Positions 36,296-48,875 of a stretch of 64,000 nucleotides of DNA are shown one piece after another (within the stretch, counting starts at the first letter, position 1; each line of letters starts with the position of its first letter). A program made the translations under genes and the position numbers. The notes under the pieces are model-generated. The model was not told the DNA's origin, ran no database searches, and saw only the letters and a program-made list of their open reading frames with translations. Source of the DNA: Helianthus annuus (Eukaryota; Streptophyta; Magnoliopsida; Asterales; Asteraceae); contig NC_035449.2 of assembly GCF_002127325.2 (NCBI RefSeq), forward strand, positions 139,935,807 to 139,999,806, in the 5' to 3' direction.

Positions 36296-37930
36296 TCACA
36301 CCTTTGCTGCTCCATCACCACCAGCTTCTCCACCCTGATCCTTCTCAGCATCACCAACTTCCAGCATGGGGATCTCCTCTGCTTCGTCCTCATCCTCTAG
36401 CTCTACCAATCTTGCCTTCCAACCCTCCACGTCCCATGAGCTCTTGTCAAAGGCAGGATCCTGAGCCTCCGCAGCCATTTGTAGTTGAATCTTGTACATA
36501 GCAGTTGCGGCAGAGACCTTGGCATCCTGGATGATCTCCTGCTTCTCGCCATCCATATCAATTAGCCTTTGAGCAGCCTCATCCTTTGTAGCCCGGAGTT
36601 CCTTCTCAAGATCGGCTATCTTGAGATCCTTTAACACGCCCATTTGTTGGAGGTCGGCGATTTGGCTCTCCTGATCCTCGACATGGCCAAGGTAGGTCTC
36701 AATCTCGGCAAGTTTCTGCAAAAGAGAAAAAAGGTAAGTTCAGGATCAGGTGATCCTCAAAAAAGCAGGATATACAGGCAGGATATACTAGCAGGACATT
36801 AGAGAAGGATAACCAACAGGGGCAATGATCCTTACCTCATTGACATAGTCAAGGAACTGTTGGCGAATCAGGGGAAATCCTTGGAGATCCTCAGAAGTCT
36901 TCCTCTTCTTCCCCTTACCTCTAACAGGTGCTTTAAGAGCCGAAGCAGAGGGACTGGCAACAGAAGCCTTCTTTCGTGAAGACTTGACGTTGGCAAGTTC
37001 ATCTATCCCAAACTTGGAGGCAGACTTGGCAGATTTGGCAGACTTCCCAACACCTACACAATCAAAACAAGATAAGTCCCCTTACTAATTAAACAATCTT
37101 ACATATAACCTACTTTTTTATAAGGATACTTACTTGACATAGTGGCAGATGCGGAGGATACTTCTTGTGAATCTTGGACGATGACTTGGAAACTTCTGAC
37201 CTCAGGATTGATCTTTTTAAAAGCTAAGACTCTTTCTCTTGCAGCAGGGGTTAACTTAAGATAAGCAATGGATATAGCTGCACAAAAAATAAAAAAGACG
37301 TTAGTGATCCTCATCGTATGAGACAAGTCTGATAGTGATCCTTCCAGGATCCTCTACCCTACCATGAGTGGCCCATTCCTTGGGCAGATCCTTCCCATCT
37401 GGGATGGTATCCCTTCTAACAAAGAAAAAGCGACGCTTCCAGTTTGTGTCATTCTTAGTAACCTTGAAGACAGGGTGATCCTCCCCAGCTTTCCGTTTTA
37501 GCAGATATCGGCAAGAACCGAACGTGGTAAGATCATAAAGTGCGGCCAACTCTGCCATCCCCAAATCAATTCCCTTCTGCTCGATGATCCTCTCGAAGGT
37601 ATACAGGACCCTCCAGATCATCGGCATAGCTTGGATATAAGATATGCCGGTTAAAGAAAAGAAGGATTGGGTGAAGGCTGGAAAAGGATACGAATACCCT
37701 ATGGTGAACGGAGTAGCAGGAAAGGCCACCCAGACGTCTGAAACAAAGTCGCTCAAAGCAGTAGGTGTGAAGGATTTAAAAACAGCATTCGCCGGAAAGC
37801 AATGATGAATCCTGTCTACATGAGCATCAGTAAAGCAACATCTCTCCGTAGGAGAGTCCTTGATGATCCCTTGGCTTTTTAGGGGACTGCTCTTCTTGGA
37901 ATCCTTATGTGGAGAATTTCGAAGTAACAT
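36296..37930 (-). CDS. Four-exon antisense gene of H, intact (449 aa predicted)
   Basis: Minus-strand exons are 37930-37363, 37277-37134, 37053-36836 and 36715-36296. The introns are 85, 80 and 120 bases with GT-AG ends (second donor GTAAGT) and phases 1, 1 and 0. The predicted 449-residue protein has a globular N-terminal domain (about 1-190: the stretch FTQSFFSLTGISYIQAMPMI, then NDTNWKRRFFFVRRD). A Ser/Lys linker with the nuclear-signal-like KGKKRK follows, then a coiled-coil region with DAKVSAATAMYKIQLQMA, and an acidic C-terminal tail. The N-terminal part resembles the domain annotated in plants as 'putative gypsy type transposon' (Transposase_28); this is recalled resemblance, not a search. 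It is antisense to pol and has its own promoter-like region at 38090-38186. No frame lesion is visible. Function unknown. Confidence 0.82.
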
Positions 37931-38089
37931 ACTCGTGGTGGAACAGAAACAGAGTAAAAGCAGAAAAAACAGAGCAAGAGAAGGAAGAAAGGAAAGAGAG
38001 AAGAAGAGAATACCTGGTTAATCCTCGGTAGCGATTATAAAGGGAAGATATCTCGAATTTAAATGCAGAGTGATCCTAACCCTATCTCC

Positions 38090-38186
38090 TATTTATAATC
38101 ATGATTTGCAGGGATTGTCACATCTATGACGTAATGATCACAACGGCTAGTCCGCTTATAACGGCTAGTTATCCGAGTAATCCGTT
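38090..38186 (-). promoter_or_regulatory. Putative promoter of the H antisense gene
   Basis: In minus orientation: AACGG/CCGTT words (38182-38186, 38160-38164, 38142-38146), then a TGACGTAA-type bZIP site at 38127-38134, then 29 bases to the TATA box TATAAATA at 38097-38090. The ATG lies 160 bases downstream behind a pyrimidine-rich leader. Confidence 0.65.
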
Positions 38187-38254
38187 GAAGATAAGATCAG
38201 AAACAAAATATAACTCGTTTATTTACAATAAACCCCTTATATTTTGGGGGCAAT

Positions 38255-38973
38255 TGTTGGGGCTGGAATTTTATCATACGTGATCCTTATACGTGATCCT
38301 AACCAGTGATCCTTGTTTCTTTGGCAGACAGTGATCCTTAGCAGGACTCCAGGATCAGGATCATGGACCATTGAAAGGATCCTCATGCTGACAGTTACCT
38401 TCGTGTGATACAACATTATTTTGCAGGAACATCTAGCAGGATACGCTCTTAGCATCATAATCAAGGGACGCGTCTTCACAATTATGGCACGAGCTTAATC
38501 AAAGATAGACGTTGCAAAGGATATGGAAACTTAGCTTGATTTAAGGGCGGCAATTTAGGCTAGATTGTCTTTTATTTCTAAAGGGGTAATGAGCTGATTA
38601 TTAGTCTTTTTACCTAAAATAGGTCACCTACACTTGTATATATAACACTCTTCCTCATTCGGAAGGACACACGACACAACTCTCACACGCTTAGACACTC
38701 GAAACTATAGTGATCCTTGTACTCAGCTCATTATCATCCGAAGTTGTAACTATATTTTTCTTATATTGAAGTTGGTGATCGGTAGTTGCCATCACCCGAG
38801 GTTTTTTATGCCGGAGATCATACATTGATCAAGGGCTTTTTCCTCGTATAAATCATTGTGTCTTTGCATATTTCTCATAGAAGTGATCCTTTACTTTTAT
38901 AATTAACCAAGCATCATACCCCGTTTACATAAAGTTTGGTTACATTATCCTTGTGTGATTTTTGACCAAAACA
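38255..38973 (+). repeat. 3' LTR of H
   Basis: 719 bp, beginning TGTTGGGGCTGG directly after the TATATTTTGGGGGCAAT tract and ending GACCAAAACA. The TTATC duplication follows. Confidence 0.93.
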
Positions 38974-38978
38974 TTATC

Positions 38979-39530
38979 TTGCAGGAATTACGAGTTGGAT
39001 CTGGTCTTAGCAACGTAAACAAGGAATCTGTCACGCTAATCTCGCACATGCATAATCAAAGATGGACGTTATAAAGAATATGGAAACTCAGCACAATTCA
39101 AGGGCGATTATTTAGGCTAAATTTACTTCTATTTCTAAAGGGGTAACGAGCTAGTAGTTAGGTGATTTGCCTAAAATAGAACCACACACACTTGTATAAA
39201 TGGCACTCTTGAACATTCGGAAGACACGACACATTTCTCACATGCTTTAGCACACGATACTCTAGTGATCCTTGTACCTAGCTCGTTACCATCCGAAGTT
39301 GTAACCATTAGTTGTTATATTGAAGTTTGGTGATCGGTAGTTTCCATCACCCGAGGTTTTTTATGCCGGAGATCATTCATTGATCAAGGGCTTTTTCCTC
39401 GTATAAATCCTTCTGTCACTTGTGCAATTTTCATTATAGTGATCCTTTTCTTTGTTCATCAAACCAAGCATCATTCCCCGTTTACAAAGAGTTTGGTTGC
39501 ATTATCCTTGTGTGATTTTTGACCAAAACA
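38979..39530 (+). repeat. 5' LTR of C, second piece
   Basis: It resumes with TTGCAGGAATTACG right after the H target duplication and ends GACCAAAACA. A TATAAAT box lies near 39195. The conserved double hairpin is at about 39329-39387. Confidence 0.93.
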
Positions 39531-39533
39531 GTT

Positions 39534-39551
39534 TGGCGCCCACCGTGGGGC
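39534..39551 (+). other. Primer binding site of C, lysine tRNA
   Basis: TGGCGCCCACCGTGGGGC, 3 bases after the LTR. Confidence 0.88.
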
Positions 39552-39609
39552 AATTGGTGCTTCATTCGTAAGAAAATTTTTCTGTTGGTGATCATTCCGG
39601 AAGTGTTGC

Positions 39610-42201
39610 ATGGCTTCATCGTTGAAGAATACTCCCACAACGATGTCTGCAGTCAATTCATCTAATGGCATTCCACCTTTGCCTCCACCACCAGCTGGGT
39701 CTCAGAAAAATACTGAGAAGAGACCAACTCCTATCTTCTCTAAACCTTCATCTTCTGCTCTAACTTCTTCTGCTCCTAGTACTAGTGATATATTTACTTT
39801 GATTTTGCAGATGAGGGATCGTATGCAGCAGCAGGATGAAACGAATGACAGGATCCTCAAGGAAATCGGAGATCTCAAAAGGCAAAAGAAAACAGCAGAG
39901 GATCATTCCCCACTAATGCCCAAATCCTTGAATTTTGATACTCCGATGATTACTTCTCAGCCATCAGAGGCCCTAGACATTCAACATATGGGTGGATTAA
40001 GAGGAGTGCATTTCGGCCCAGCAGCAGTGACTCAGGCATCAGGATCATATTTCCAACCGGCAGGATCCTATACTCAGCATATGGGACCCTTCATGAACTA
40101 AGGATCCTCCTTCGTTCCAGGATCATCCCAGGTTCAATGATCCTCCTTCGTTCCAGGATCATCCCAGCTTCAAGGATCCTCCTTCGTTCCAGGATCATCC
40201 CAGGTTCAAGGATCCCCCTTCGTTCCAGGATCATCCCATGTTCAGGGATCCCTTCAGATACCAGGATCCTTGAAGAATTTGCAAACAGGAAGTCCAGATG
40301 TCTATCAAGGAGATTTTATTCCGATGCAGACCATTGCTTCCACTGGTCCCTCCATCATCCCAGAATCCCAGCAATATGGATTCACATCCAATGTTCCTAA
40401 CTTGAACCCAATGGGAGGTAACACTTTTAATAATTCTCTTACCACTAACCATGGATTCATGCAGGATACAGGTATCAACCATGCTATGGCTAGAGAACTG
40501 CAAAAACTGAAGGATACGATATCAAGTGTTCCAGGGGTAGTCAAACCAATCCCGGAGATTGCAGACGGAAGCCATAAGGTATCTCGTTTTGCACCGCCAA
40601 TTTGTGATGCTGAGATACCCAAAAGATTCCATATCCCTACTATGAAGCTGTATGATAGTACGACGGATCCTGAGGAACACATAGCACAATACAGGGAGAG
40701 GATGGAGATCAATCCTATTCCAGAAAGGTTAAAGGAAGCATGTCTGTGCAAGGGATTTGGATCCACTCTTACTGGATCAGCTCTTAAATGGATGCTAAGT
40801 CTTCCCCCTTACTCTATTACTTCGTTCGCTAATTTAGTTAACTTATTCAATAATCAATTTTCTTGTAGTAGAAAATTTGAACGATTGACTAGCGATTTGT
40901 ACAGGATAACTCAGGGTCATAATGAATCATTAAGGGATTATATAACCAAATTTAGTAAAGAATCCTTGGATATTCCTAACTTGGATATGGCCACAGCTGT
41001 TGAGGCCTTCAAGATGGGACTGCTTAAGGATTCATTGTTCTATGATGATCTTGTTATGACACCATGCAGGAACCTAGACGAAGTAAGAACTCGGGCACTC
41101 AAGTTCATCCGGCTAGAGGATGACAAGAGGATCCAGGAGAGACAAGTAGGATCCTCAAAACAAGAAAAGCAAGGATCCTCTTTCAAAAGCAACAAATTCA
41201 AATCCTATAACAGAACTGACAATCAGAATGTGCATGCTGTTGACCAAGAAGAGGATGATGAAGATTATCCTCCAATTTCTGAATACTGTTTTTTCGTTGA
41301 TAGTCATGAACTAATCCTTGCAATGCAGAATCTAGGAGTAAAGGCCAGATGGCCCAGAAAAAATGACAAACCAGCCGGAACTAAAGACAAATCAAAGTGG
41401 TGTGCATACCACGAGGATTTTGGGCATTCAACCGAAGAATGCATCGCACTAAGAAAGGAAATTGGATATCTGCTAAGCAAGGGGCATCTAAAAGAGTTGA
41501 TGGGAAGAAAAAAGCAAAGGACACAGGATCCTGAAAGGATCCCTGAAAAAGCTCCAGCCCCTCCGGCAAATGCACAAGTGATCAACTTTATTTCAGGAGG
41601 ATCAGACATCTGTGGTACATCCTTCTCAGCAGCTAAAAGGCATGCAAAGGAAGCTAAAATGGATAACGGAGAAAGACTTATACGAACATCAAGTGTCTCG
41701 GAAGGAAAAGTGATAACCTTTGATGAGGATGATCGAGTTGACATCCAGGATCCTCATCATGACAGTTTAGTTATTACTCTCTTTATTTCTAACCACTTTG
41801 TCCGCAGGATCCTTATTGACGGAGGAAGCTCAGTAAACATTATCCAGCTTGATGTTCTGAAGAAAATGGGTATCCCTGAATCAGATATCACACCAAGATC
41901 CTCCGTGCTTGAAGGATTTAGTGGCGAAACTAAGAAAACCCTGGTGGACATCAAACTCCCAATTTACGTGGAAGGATTACATAATTATCAGAAATTTTGT
42001 GTTATTGACTGTTTGTCTTGTTGTAATGTTATCCTTGGCAGGCCCTGGATACACGATATGAAGGCAGTCCCATCCACCTACCATCAATGTGTGAAGCTCC
42101 CTAGCCCATGGGGAATAATCAAGATCGATAGTGATCAACAGGAGGCTAAGGATTGTTACACCTCATCAATGAAACCAGCCTCGAAACCAAGGGAGCAATA
42201 G
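39610..42201 (+). pseudogene. gag-pro: Gag-protease of C, two stops in the repeat region
   Basis: The ATG at 39610 (MASSLKN) starts an open frame to a UAA at 40099-40101, caused by a small deletion that removes the segment coding SGAYSGAQQIQ in B. A UGA near 40138 replaces a Gly codon in the repeat. The frame is otherwise kept and open from about 40141 to the gag-pro stop at 42199-42201: Gag core, CHHC-type knuckle (CAYHEDFGHSTEEC) and protease (LIDGGSSVNII). Both lesions lie in the low-complexity linker. Confidence 0.9.
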
Positions 42202-42207
42202 CAATTA
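42196..42207 (+). other. Gag-pro/pol readthrough stop of C, exact tobamovirus-type context
   Basis: CAA-TAG-CAA-TTA, as in H, with pol continuing in frame. Confidence 0.7.
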
Positions 42208-43290
42208 AAGTATCCTCCAAGGGGTGTCTTGGAGGCAAGAGAGCAGGATGTGGACGAAATCCTCTTGGATCCTGATGATCCTGAATCCAAAATCTACATC
42301 GGATCAGGGATCCTTGATAAAATGAAAGAAGACATAGTATCCTTCCTCAAAAGAAGAAAATCTACCTTTGCATGGAAACATGAGGGTATGACAGGTATAT
42401 CTAAGGATACTATCACTCATAAACTTGGCATTGACAGGTCAGTTAAACCAATCCATCAAAAAAGGTGGAAGTTTGCACCAGAAAGAAATGCCATTATCCA
42501 GGAAGAGGTAGAAAGATTACTACGAGCAGGTATGATCAGAGAAGTGAAGTATCCAAAATGGCTGGCCAATGTGGTTGTTGTTCAAAAGAAAAATGGAAAG
42601 TGGAGGGTATGTGTCGATTTCACTGATTTGAATAAGGCATGTCCCAAGGATCCTTTCCCATTACCCCACATTGACTCCATGGTGGATGCAACGGCGGGTC
42701 ATGAACTGTTAACCTTTATGGATGCATCATCTGGACACCAACAAATTCAGATGGAACCATCTGACCAAGAAGATACGGCTTTTATGACCCCAACCGGTTT
42801 ATATTGTTATATTGCTATGCCTTTTAGATTAAGAAATTCAGGTGCAACATATCAAAGGCTGGTGAATATGATGTTCAAGGATCAAATTGGACAAACTATG
42901 GAAGTGTACATAGACGAAATGGTGGTTCCAACTGCTAGAACAAGTACCCGTGATCCTGAGGAGAATGATGCAAACCTGGCTCAAGACTTGGATACTATTG
43001 AAGAAATCAGGGATCTGGCTAGGATAAGGATGGCCAGCTACCAACAAAGAATGGCTGGTGCTTACAACAAAAATGTCAGGATAAGGAAATTCCAAGTTGG
43101 GGATATGGTATTGAGAAAAGCATTCCAAAATACTACCAATCCTGCTGATGGGAAATTGGCACCAAAATGGGAAGGCCCTTATTTGATCGAAGCCGAAGCA
43201 GGAAAGGGGGCATATAGATTGCTTACCATGGAGGGTAATCTGTTACCAAGAGCCTGGAATGCTGTCCACTTGAAAAAATATTTCATGTAA
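42202..43290 (+). pseudogene. pol: Pol of C with in-frame RT-to-integrase deletion
   Basis: RT is present to YIDE at about 42908-42919 and then joins directly to the C-terminal end of integrase (MVVPTARTSTRDPE). Compared with H, about 2217 bases (739 codons) are missing: the end of RT, both RNase H domains and the integrase catalytic core. The junction falls in ATGGTGGT, shared by both parents, so it is a microhomology deletion that keeps the frame. Other changes include FxLRNSG for FGLRNAG and GHQQ for GFQQ. The 363-codon remainder is open but lacks the second RT catalytic Asp and all integrase catalytic residues. Confidence 0.93.
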
Positions 43291-43660
43291 GCAGGATCCT
43301 TCTGGCATGAGTGATCCTTACATTGGAAGTATCCTTCAAGGATCCCTGAAGCATCAATGATCCTAACTCTGGTAATGTCCTAAGCTTGAACTCTTATTTA
43401 CATATCCTCTTATTTAAGGATAAGGATCATGTATCCTTCATCCTCCTCTCACGAGATTTTGAGTTCTGATAAGTTCAGGAATCCTTAGCATAATGTCGAC
43501 AATCTTCATAAGCAACTCGATCCTCGGGCTTGTCCCCAGTTATCCTTGGGCTTGTCCCCAGTTTTCGCCTGTAGCGCACGATGATCCTGGTATAGTTCAC
43601 GTCTTTGGGACCAGTACTCGCTTTAGGGGCTGATAACCTCATCGTACTGGCTATACCCAG

Positions 43661-43895
43661 GATCCTACGTATAATGGTAGACGTACCATACATCTGTTCC
43701 TAAGGTTTCTAACGTTTTCACGTTAGCTAAGCTTTTGGCATTTTCATGTCACTAAGTTTGGATAGTCGCCAGTGAGGGCCATACTCCAGTTTACATACGA
43801 TCCTTGGGCTTGTCCCCAGTTATCCTTCGGGCTTGTCCCCAGTGATCCTTTGGGCTCGTCCCCAGTTATCCTTTGGGCATGTCCCCAGTTACTAA
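43661..43895 (+). repeat. Conserved block and GGGCTTGTCCCCAGT array of C
   Basis: The two-hairpin block at about 43661-43800 is followed by about four units of the GGGCTTGTCCCCAGTTATCCTT repeat at 43800-43895. The surrounding post-pol region 43291-44260 has no gene. Confidence 0.8.
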
Positions 43896-44260
43896 CTTAT
43901 CTTTTATATTGGCTTAGTCCCAAGTCATGTTCTATTTTTCAGGTTTTCGAAGTTAAACAATTAAGGATCCTTAATCCTTATTATCCATTAAAGTTTCACT
44001 TATGGTTATCCTGATTAAAGGTTAGGATCCTAACTTGGATCCTCAGGTATGATCCTTAACTATTTTCAATTTCATTCATTATTTGTTTGAATAACCCTTA
44101 GACTTTGACAACTGAACCTATGATCCTTAAAATAAACTACTTTGAAAATTTTCGATTATAGGATATTTGATCCAGGATTATATCCTAAATTTCTTAAACA
44201 TAATTTGCTTAACTTTTCTTACTCAAACAAATATGTATCAAAACAATTGGAAATTAAAAG

Positions 44261-46742
44261 TGTCACACCCCCAAAATCCACGTGCGGAGTATCACCGCTT
44301 GGGAGCGTGACTGACCAGGATCAAGCCATCAATCATATCAAACATAGCATTTAATAATAATAAAAGTAATTAACGTAAGTCGCATGACATGATTGATGTT
44401 TCAAACCAAACATTGTTTAAGTAGCGGAAGCATGTAAGTAAACCCAATCATAAATAGTAATGTATGAAAATAATAAGTGTTTAATTAAGCATTCACGATC
44501 CATGCTCCACAACGACCTGCTCCTCCTTGTGCAAGCTCCTAATATCTTACGACCTGCAAGGCATGTAACAGAGGATCAACAAACTAGTTGAGCGAGTTCA
44601 CAGTTAACAGTTCAGTATAGCGTGAGTAGTAGTACGTTCGTTCGTTATGTCATGTATCGTATTAGTTTCCATCGCGGCCTCCCCGGGCAGGTATGCGAAG
44701 ATATTAGAGGGATGTTCATCCCGTGTATTCTAGACTAGGTTTATTTGTATCGCGGCCTCCCAGGCAGGTGTGCGAAGGTTAGTAAATTCAGTTCGCGGCC
44801 TTCCAAAGGCAGGTGTGCGAAGTCAGTCATAATATCGCGGCCAACCCTTGGCAGGTGTGCGAAGATCAGTTCGATAAGTGTTACTAGTCTAGTAGGTTCG
44901 TATTCGTTAAGTTCTACCGTCTGAGTATGCACAACAATCTATCAAATCCCATTCCCCACCCGGGAACCCATGCCTTGGCTGTGTGAACTCACCTTGGGTT
45001 TGCTCGGTATGCTAAGTATGTGCTCAAATAAATCAGTCACGTCCTAGAGTATGCACATATACACAATCAGTTTATATCCAAGTTGTGCACGTATAGGTAA
45101 TCATACAAGTACCAGCATGTAGTCGTTATCACATAAGTTATGTACGACACTTAACAGCGGTTAAATAATCCAGTTAGCTTTTAACAGGGTTGAATCATGT
45201 TACTGTGCAAAAATAACCAAGTTGGCGAACAAGGATTTTTGGCGAAACACATAATTGACGAGACACATTCTGTTTCGCCAACTACCCTTGGCGAAACACC
45301 CCTCTAATACGTCAACATATCCTTGGCGAAACACTTTCTGTTTCGTCAAGATCCCCTTTGGCGAAATTAAAGTCCAGTTTCGTTAATATTATCACAGTAA
45401 CAAAATAATAGTTTCTTAATAAATTCAGTTGACACCCTTAAAGGGCCGATATAATAACCAATACCCTTAAAGGGCCGCCCACAACTACCAATCGGAATTT
45501 ATGGCCGCCCAAAGTCACATGACTTCTTTGCAACCTACTGACAATTGATTTATTTTGTACTCTACTAGCCGCCCATCACCATCCAATCATACAAGTTCCT
45601 CAATTTTTCATGAAACCTTATATAATTCAATGTAAAGTGGCCGACAACTTAGTACCACCTCACATGTTATTGGACCAAACTATTTGGTAGGTTTGAAAAT
45701 TATACTACACCTATATAATAAAACTTGGCTATGCACAAAGAGTGAAAACAAAACTAGCCGCCCAAGACAAGACATGATTGGACCGATTATTGTTTAAAGT
45801 TGTCAAAAGGATTATTTAAAACTCAATGGCCGACAATAGTTTAAGGTTTCAAAAGAGATTACTGGACCGGTTCTTTTTGGTGGGCGGCAATGTATTGGGT
45901 CACTAAAATTGTTCACATGCTACATCTTTTCCAATTTATAATGACTGACAACAACCGTCAATCCATTTAAGATATTACTAAGCCTTGTTTGTAATTGACA
46001 GTTATGACAATGAATCCATTTTAGCATCTTATATAGTTTAAGAACACAAATAGAACCCACATGGTTTCTGACACTCACATGCAAATATAAGAATAATGGC
46101 CGACAATTTTGAAAGATCATTATCCGATCGATTGCATTTCCAAAGCATCACACATGCATTAAATCATCACTCATCATTTGTATATCATGTTCATAGTATT
46201 GCCATACATTAAGAATGAAAACAAACTTAAATAAATAAAACACTAACCGAACGATGGTATGGTTAAACACGAGGAATCTGGCTTCGGATGTAGAGAGAGT
46301 TGGATGGAAAGATAGTTGCCGTCGTACACAGAGAGACCCTAGGGTTTCTATCAGTTATCGATTTTTGTGCATGGTTTAAAGCAAATCCTATATTTAAATC
46401 GCTACTGGGCCGAAGCCCATAAGTTGATTTTGTAGGCCACAATAGTGGACGAAAACACATGGAGTGTTTTCGTGAGGTGTGTGTTTTTATGGGGTGCACA
46501 TTTTAGTTGTACCATAATAACATAATACCAACATGTATTGATAACCTATACTCGTATAATACACACCATACATAAACACGAAGCAACACTTGCATAACAT
46601 GACAATCACAATATGACTCAATGTATCACAAACGCGTACAGTAGTGAAACAAACCGATCGTGTAAACAAACAGACAAACCATCCAAACAATTAACGTGTA
46701 ATAGATGCGAAGATAGGAATCGTGGAAATTTGAGTTGTCACA
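44261..46742 (-). repeat. Solo LTR of a long-LTR chromovirus-like element (2482 bp)
   Basis: It begins TGTCACACCCCC and ends GAGTTGTCACA, flanked by the perfect 5-bp duplication AAAAG (44256-44260 and 46743-46747). The minus strand is taken as sense because it starts TGTGACAACTCAAATTTCC and ends GGGGGTGTGACA, as in Tekay-type LTRs; that assignment is inference. It contains no domain of a retroelement polyprotein. Internal repeats: four copies of a TCGCGGCC...GGCAGGTGTGCGAAG unit (about 44673-44865), several TTGGCGAAACAC words (about 45240-45370) and GGCCGCCCA words. Confidence 0.85.
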
Positions 46743-46828
46743 AAAAGGATAACAATACGAGATAAGCCAAAAAGATTAGAGTTATTTTATTAACAAAGGT
46801 TTAAAACCCTTCAAAGTTGTCAAAATTG

Positions 46829-46876
46829 CCAACCCACGCTTCTACCAGCAAAACGTGGCCCGTCCACATGGGTTGG
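46829..46876 (+). other. Covarying hairpin (C)
   Basis: CCAACCCA pairs with TGGGTTGG across the conserved CTACCAGCAAAACGTGG loop, as in H. Confidence 0.7.
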
Positions 46877-47137
46877 CAAAGGGTGTCCATTGTTTGTGCG
46901 GTCATAGCATGCAGGAAATTAAAAGGCGGCAGGATCACAATGGCTTCATCCCCCAAACAGAGGATCCCTCCACCATTTGTAATCCTACCTATTATCTGAA
47001 GGATCCTGGATCCTTAACCCTAAAACTATTGTTCAAATTACAGACCATAATTGTTTTAAAAAACATCAACAACCACCAAACAAAAATTTGGGCTCCGGCA
47101 ATGTCTAGAAGTTTCCTTCATCGCCCAATCCTGCAGC

Positions 47138-48735
47138 TCAATCCTTCGCTGCACCATCACCACCGGCTCCACTTGCCTCTCCACCCTGATCTTTGCCAGC
47201 GCCTCCACCCTCAAGCATCGGGATCTCCTCAGCTTCATCATCATCCTCCAACTCTGCCAGCCTCGCCTTCCAACCCTCTACATCCCATGTGCTTTTGTCG
47301 AAGGCAGGATCCTGAGCCTCCATAGCCATCTGCAGCTGGATCTTATACATGGTTATTGCAGCAGAGACCTTGGCATCCTGGGTGATCTCATGCTTCTCAT
47401 AATCAAAATTGATCAGCATTTTCGTAGCATCATCCTTGGTGACCCGGAGCTCCTTCTCAAGATCAGCAATCTTAAGATCCTTCAGCACACCCATTTGTTG
47501 GAGGTCAGCAATTTGGCGGTCTTGATCCTCGACGTGGCCAACATAAGTCTCTATCTCAGCAAATTTCTGCAAGGAAAGCAAGGCATAACATCAGAAACAA
47601 GTGATCCTCAAAACTGTCAGGATACACAAACAGGAGCAGTGATCCTTACCTCGTTGAATTAGTCCAGGAATTGTTGGCGGAGCAGGGGCAGACCTTGTAA
47701 ATCCTCAGAGGCCTTTCTCTTCTTTCCTTTACCCCTAATAGGTGCTTTAGGGGCTGAAGCGGTTGGGCTGGCAGCAGGAGTCTTCTTCCTTGAGGATTTA
47801 ACATTTGTAAGATCATCGATGCCAAACTTTGAAGCAGACTTAGAGGATTTCCCAGCACCTACACAACCAAAATAAGATAAGTATTCTAATTAAACTTGAA
47901 AATCCTACATAGAATTACTTTTTAAATGAGGATACTTACTTGACATTGTGACAGAGGCAGAGGATACTTCTTGAGAATCCTGGATGGCAACCTGAAAAGT
48001 TCTTATCTCCGGATCAAGCTTCTTAAAGGCCAAGAGTCTCTCTTTGGCAGCAGGAGTCAACCTAAGATGAGCAACGGATATAGCTGCACAATAAACAAGA
48101 AAATGTTAGTGATCCTTATCCTAAGGAACAAGTTCTATGGTGATCCGTCCAGGATCCTCTATCCTACCATGGGTAGCCCACTCCTTGGGCAAATCCTTCC
48201 CATTAGGGAAGGAATCTCACCTAACAAAAAAGAATCGTCGCTTCCAGTTCGTGTCATTTTTGGTCACTTTGAAAACAGGGTGATCCTCTCCAGCTTTTCG
48301 CTTGAACAAATATCGGTGGGATCCAAAAGTTGTAAGATCATACATCTCACCCAACTCCGCCATACCAAGGTCAATCCCCTCTTGCTCGATGATCCTTTCA
48401 AGGGTGTATAACACCCTCCAGATCATCGGCATAGCCTGGATATAGCAGATGCCGGTAAGGGAGAAAAATGATTGGGTGAATTGAGGAAAAGGATACGAAT
48501 ATCCTATCAAGAAAGGGGTGACCGGGAAAGCTACCCAAGTCTCAGAGATGAAATCACTCAAAGCGGTAGGACTAAAAGACTTGAAAAGGGTTTCCGCTGG
48601 GAAACAACGACGGATTTTATCGATTTGAGGGTCGGTGAAGCAACACCTCTCGGAGGGGGAATCTTTGATGATCCCTTGACCCTTTAAGGGGCTGTTCTTC
48701 TTAGGATCCTTGCAGGGGGAGTTCCGGAGCAACAT
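47138..48735 (-). pseudogene. Antisense gene of C, two nonsense mutations
   Basis: Exons at 48735-48168, 48083-47940, 47858-47650 and 47566-47138 have the same boundaries and almost the same lengths (568, 144, 209, 429) as the intact copy in G. Introns are 84, 81 and 83 bases. A UGA near 48219 replaces the Arg after FFFVR, and a UAA near 47660 replaces the Tyr in LDYFNE. Otherwise the sequence is very close to the G copy, so the losses are recent. An acidic C-terminal tail and the coiled-coil part are intact. Confidence 0.82.
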
Positions 48736-48875
48736 CTTTACAGAAGAATGGAAAGAAGAAGAAAAACAGAGCAAGAGAGAAGAAGATGAAAAGGAGAATA
48801 CCTGGTTGATCTTCTGAATACGGTTATAAAGGGAGTTGCTTTGAATTTAAATGCATTCGATCCTATCCCTATTTC

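Noticed and set aside
37301..37362. Unspliced extension of antisense exon 1 (GRVEDPGR...) as the true C-terminus
   Set aside because: The extension differs in frame and length between copies (20, 19 and 15 residues), whereas the splice donor and the downstream exons are conserved.
44261..46742. Helitron or hAT element
   Set aside because: The ends are TG/CA with a 5-bp duplication; there is no CTRR end hairpin and no 8-bp duplication.
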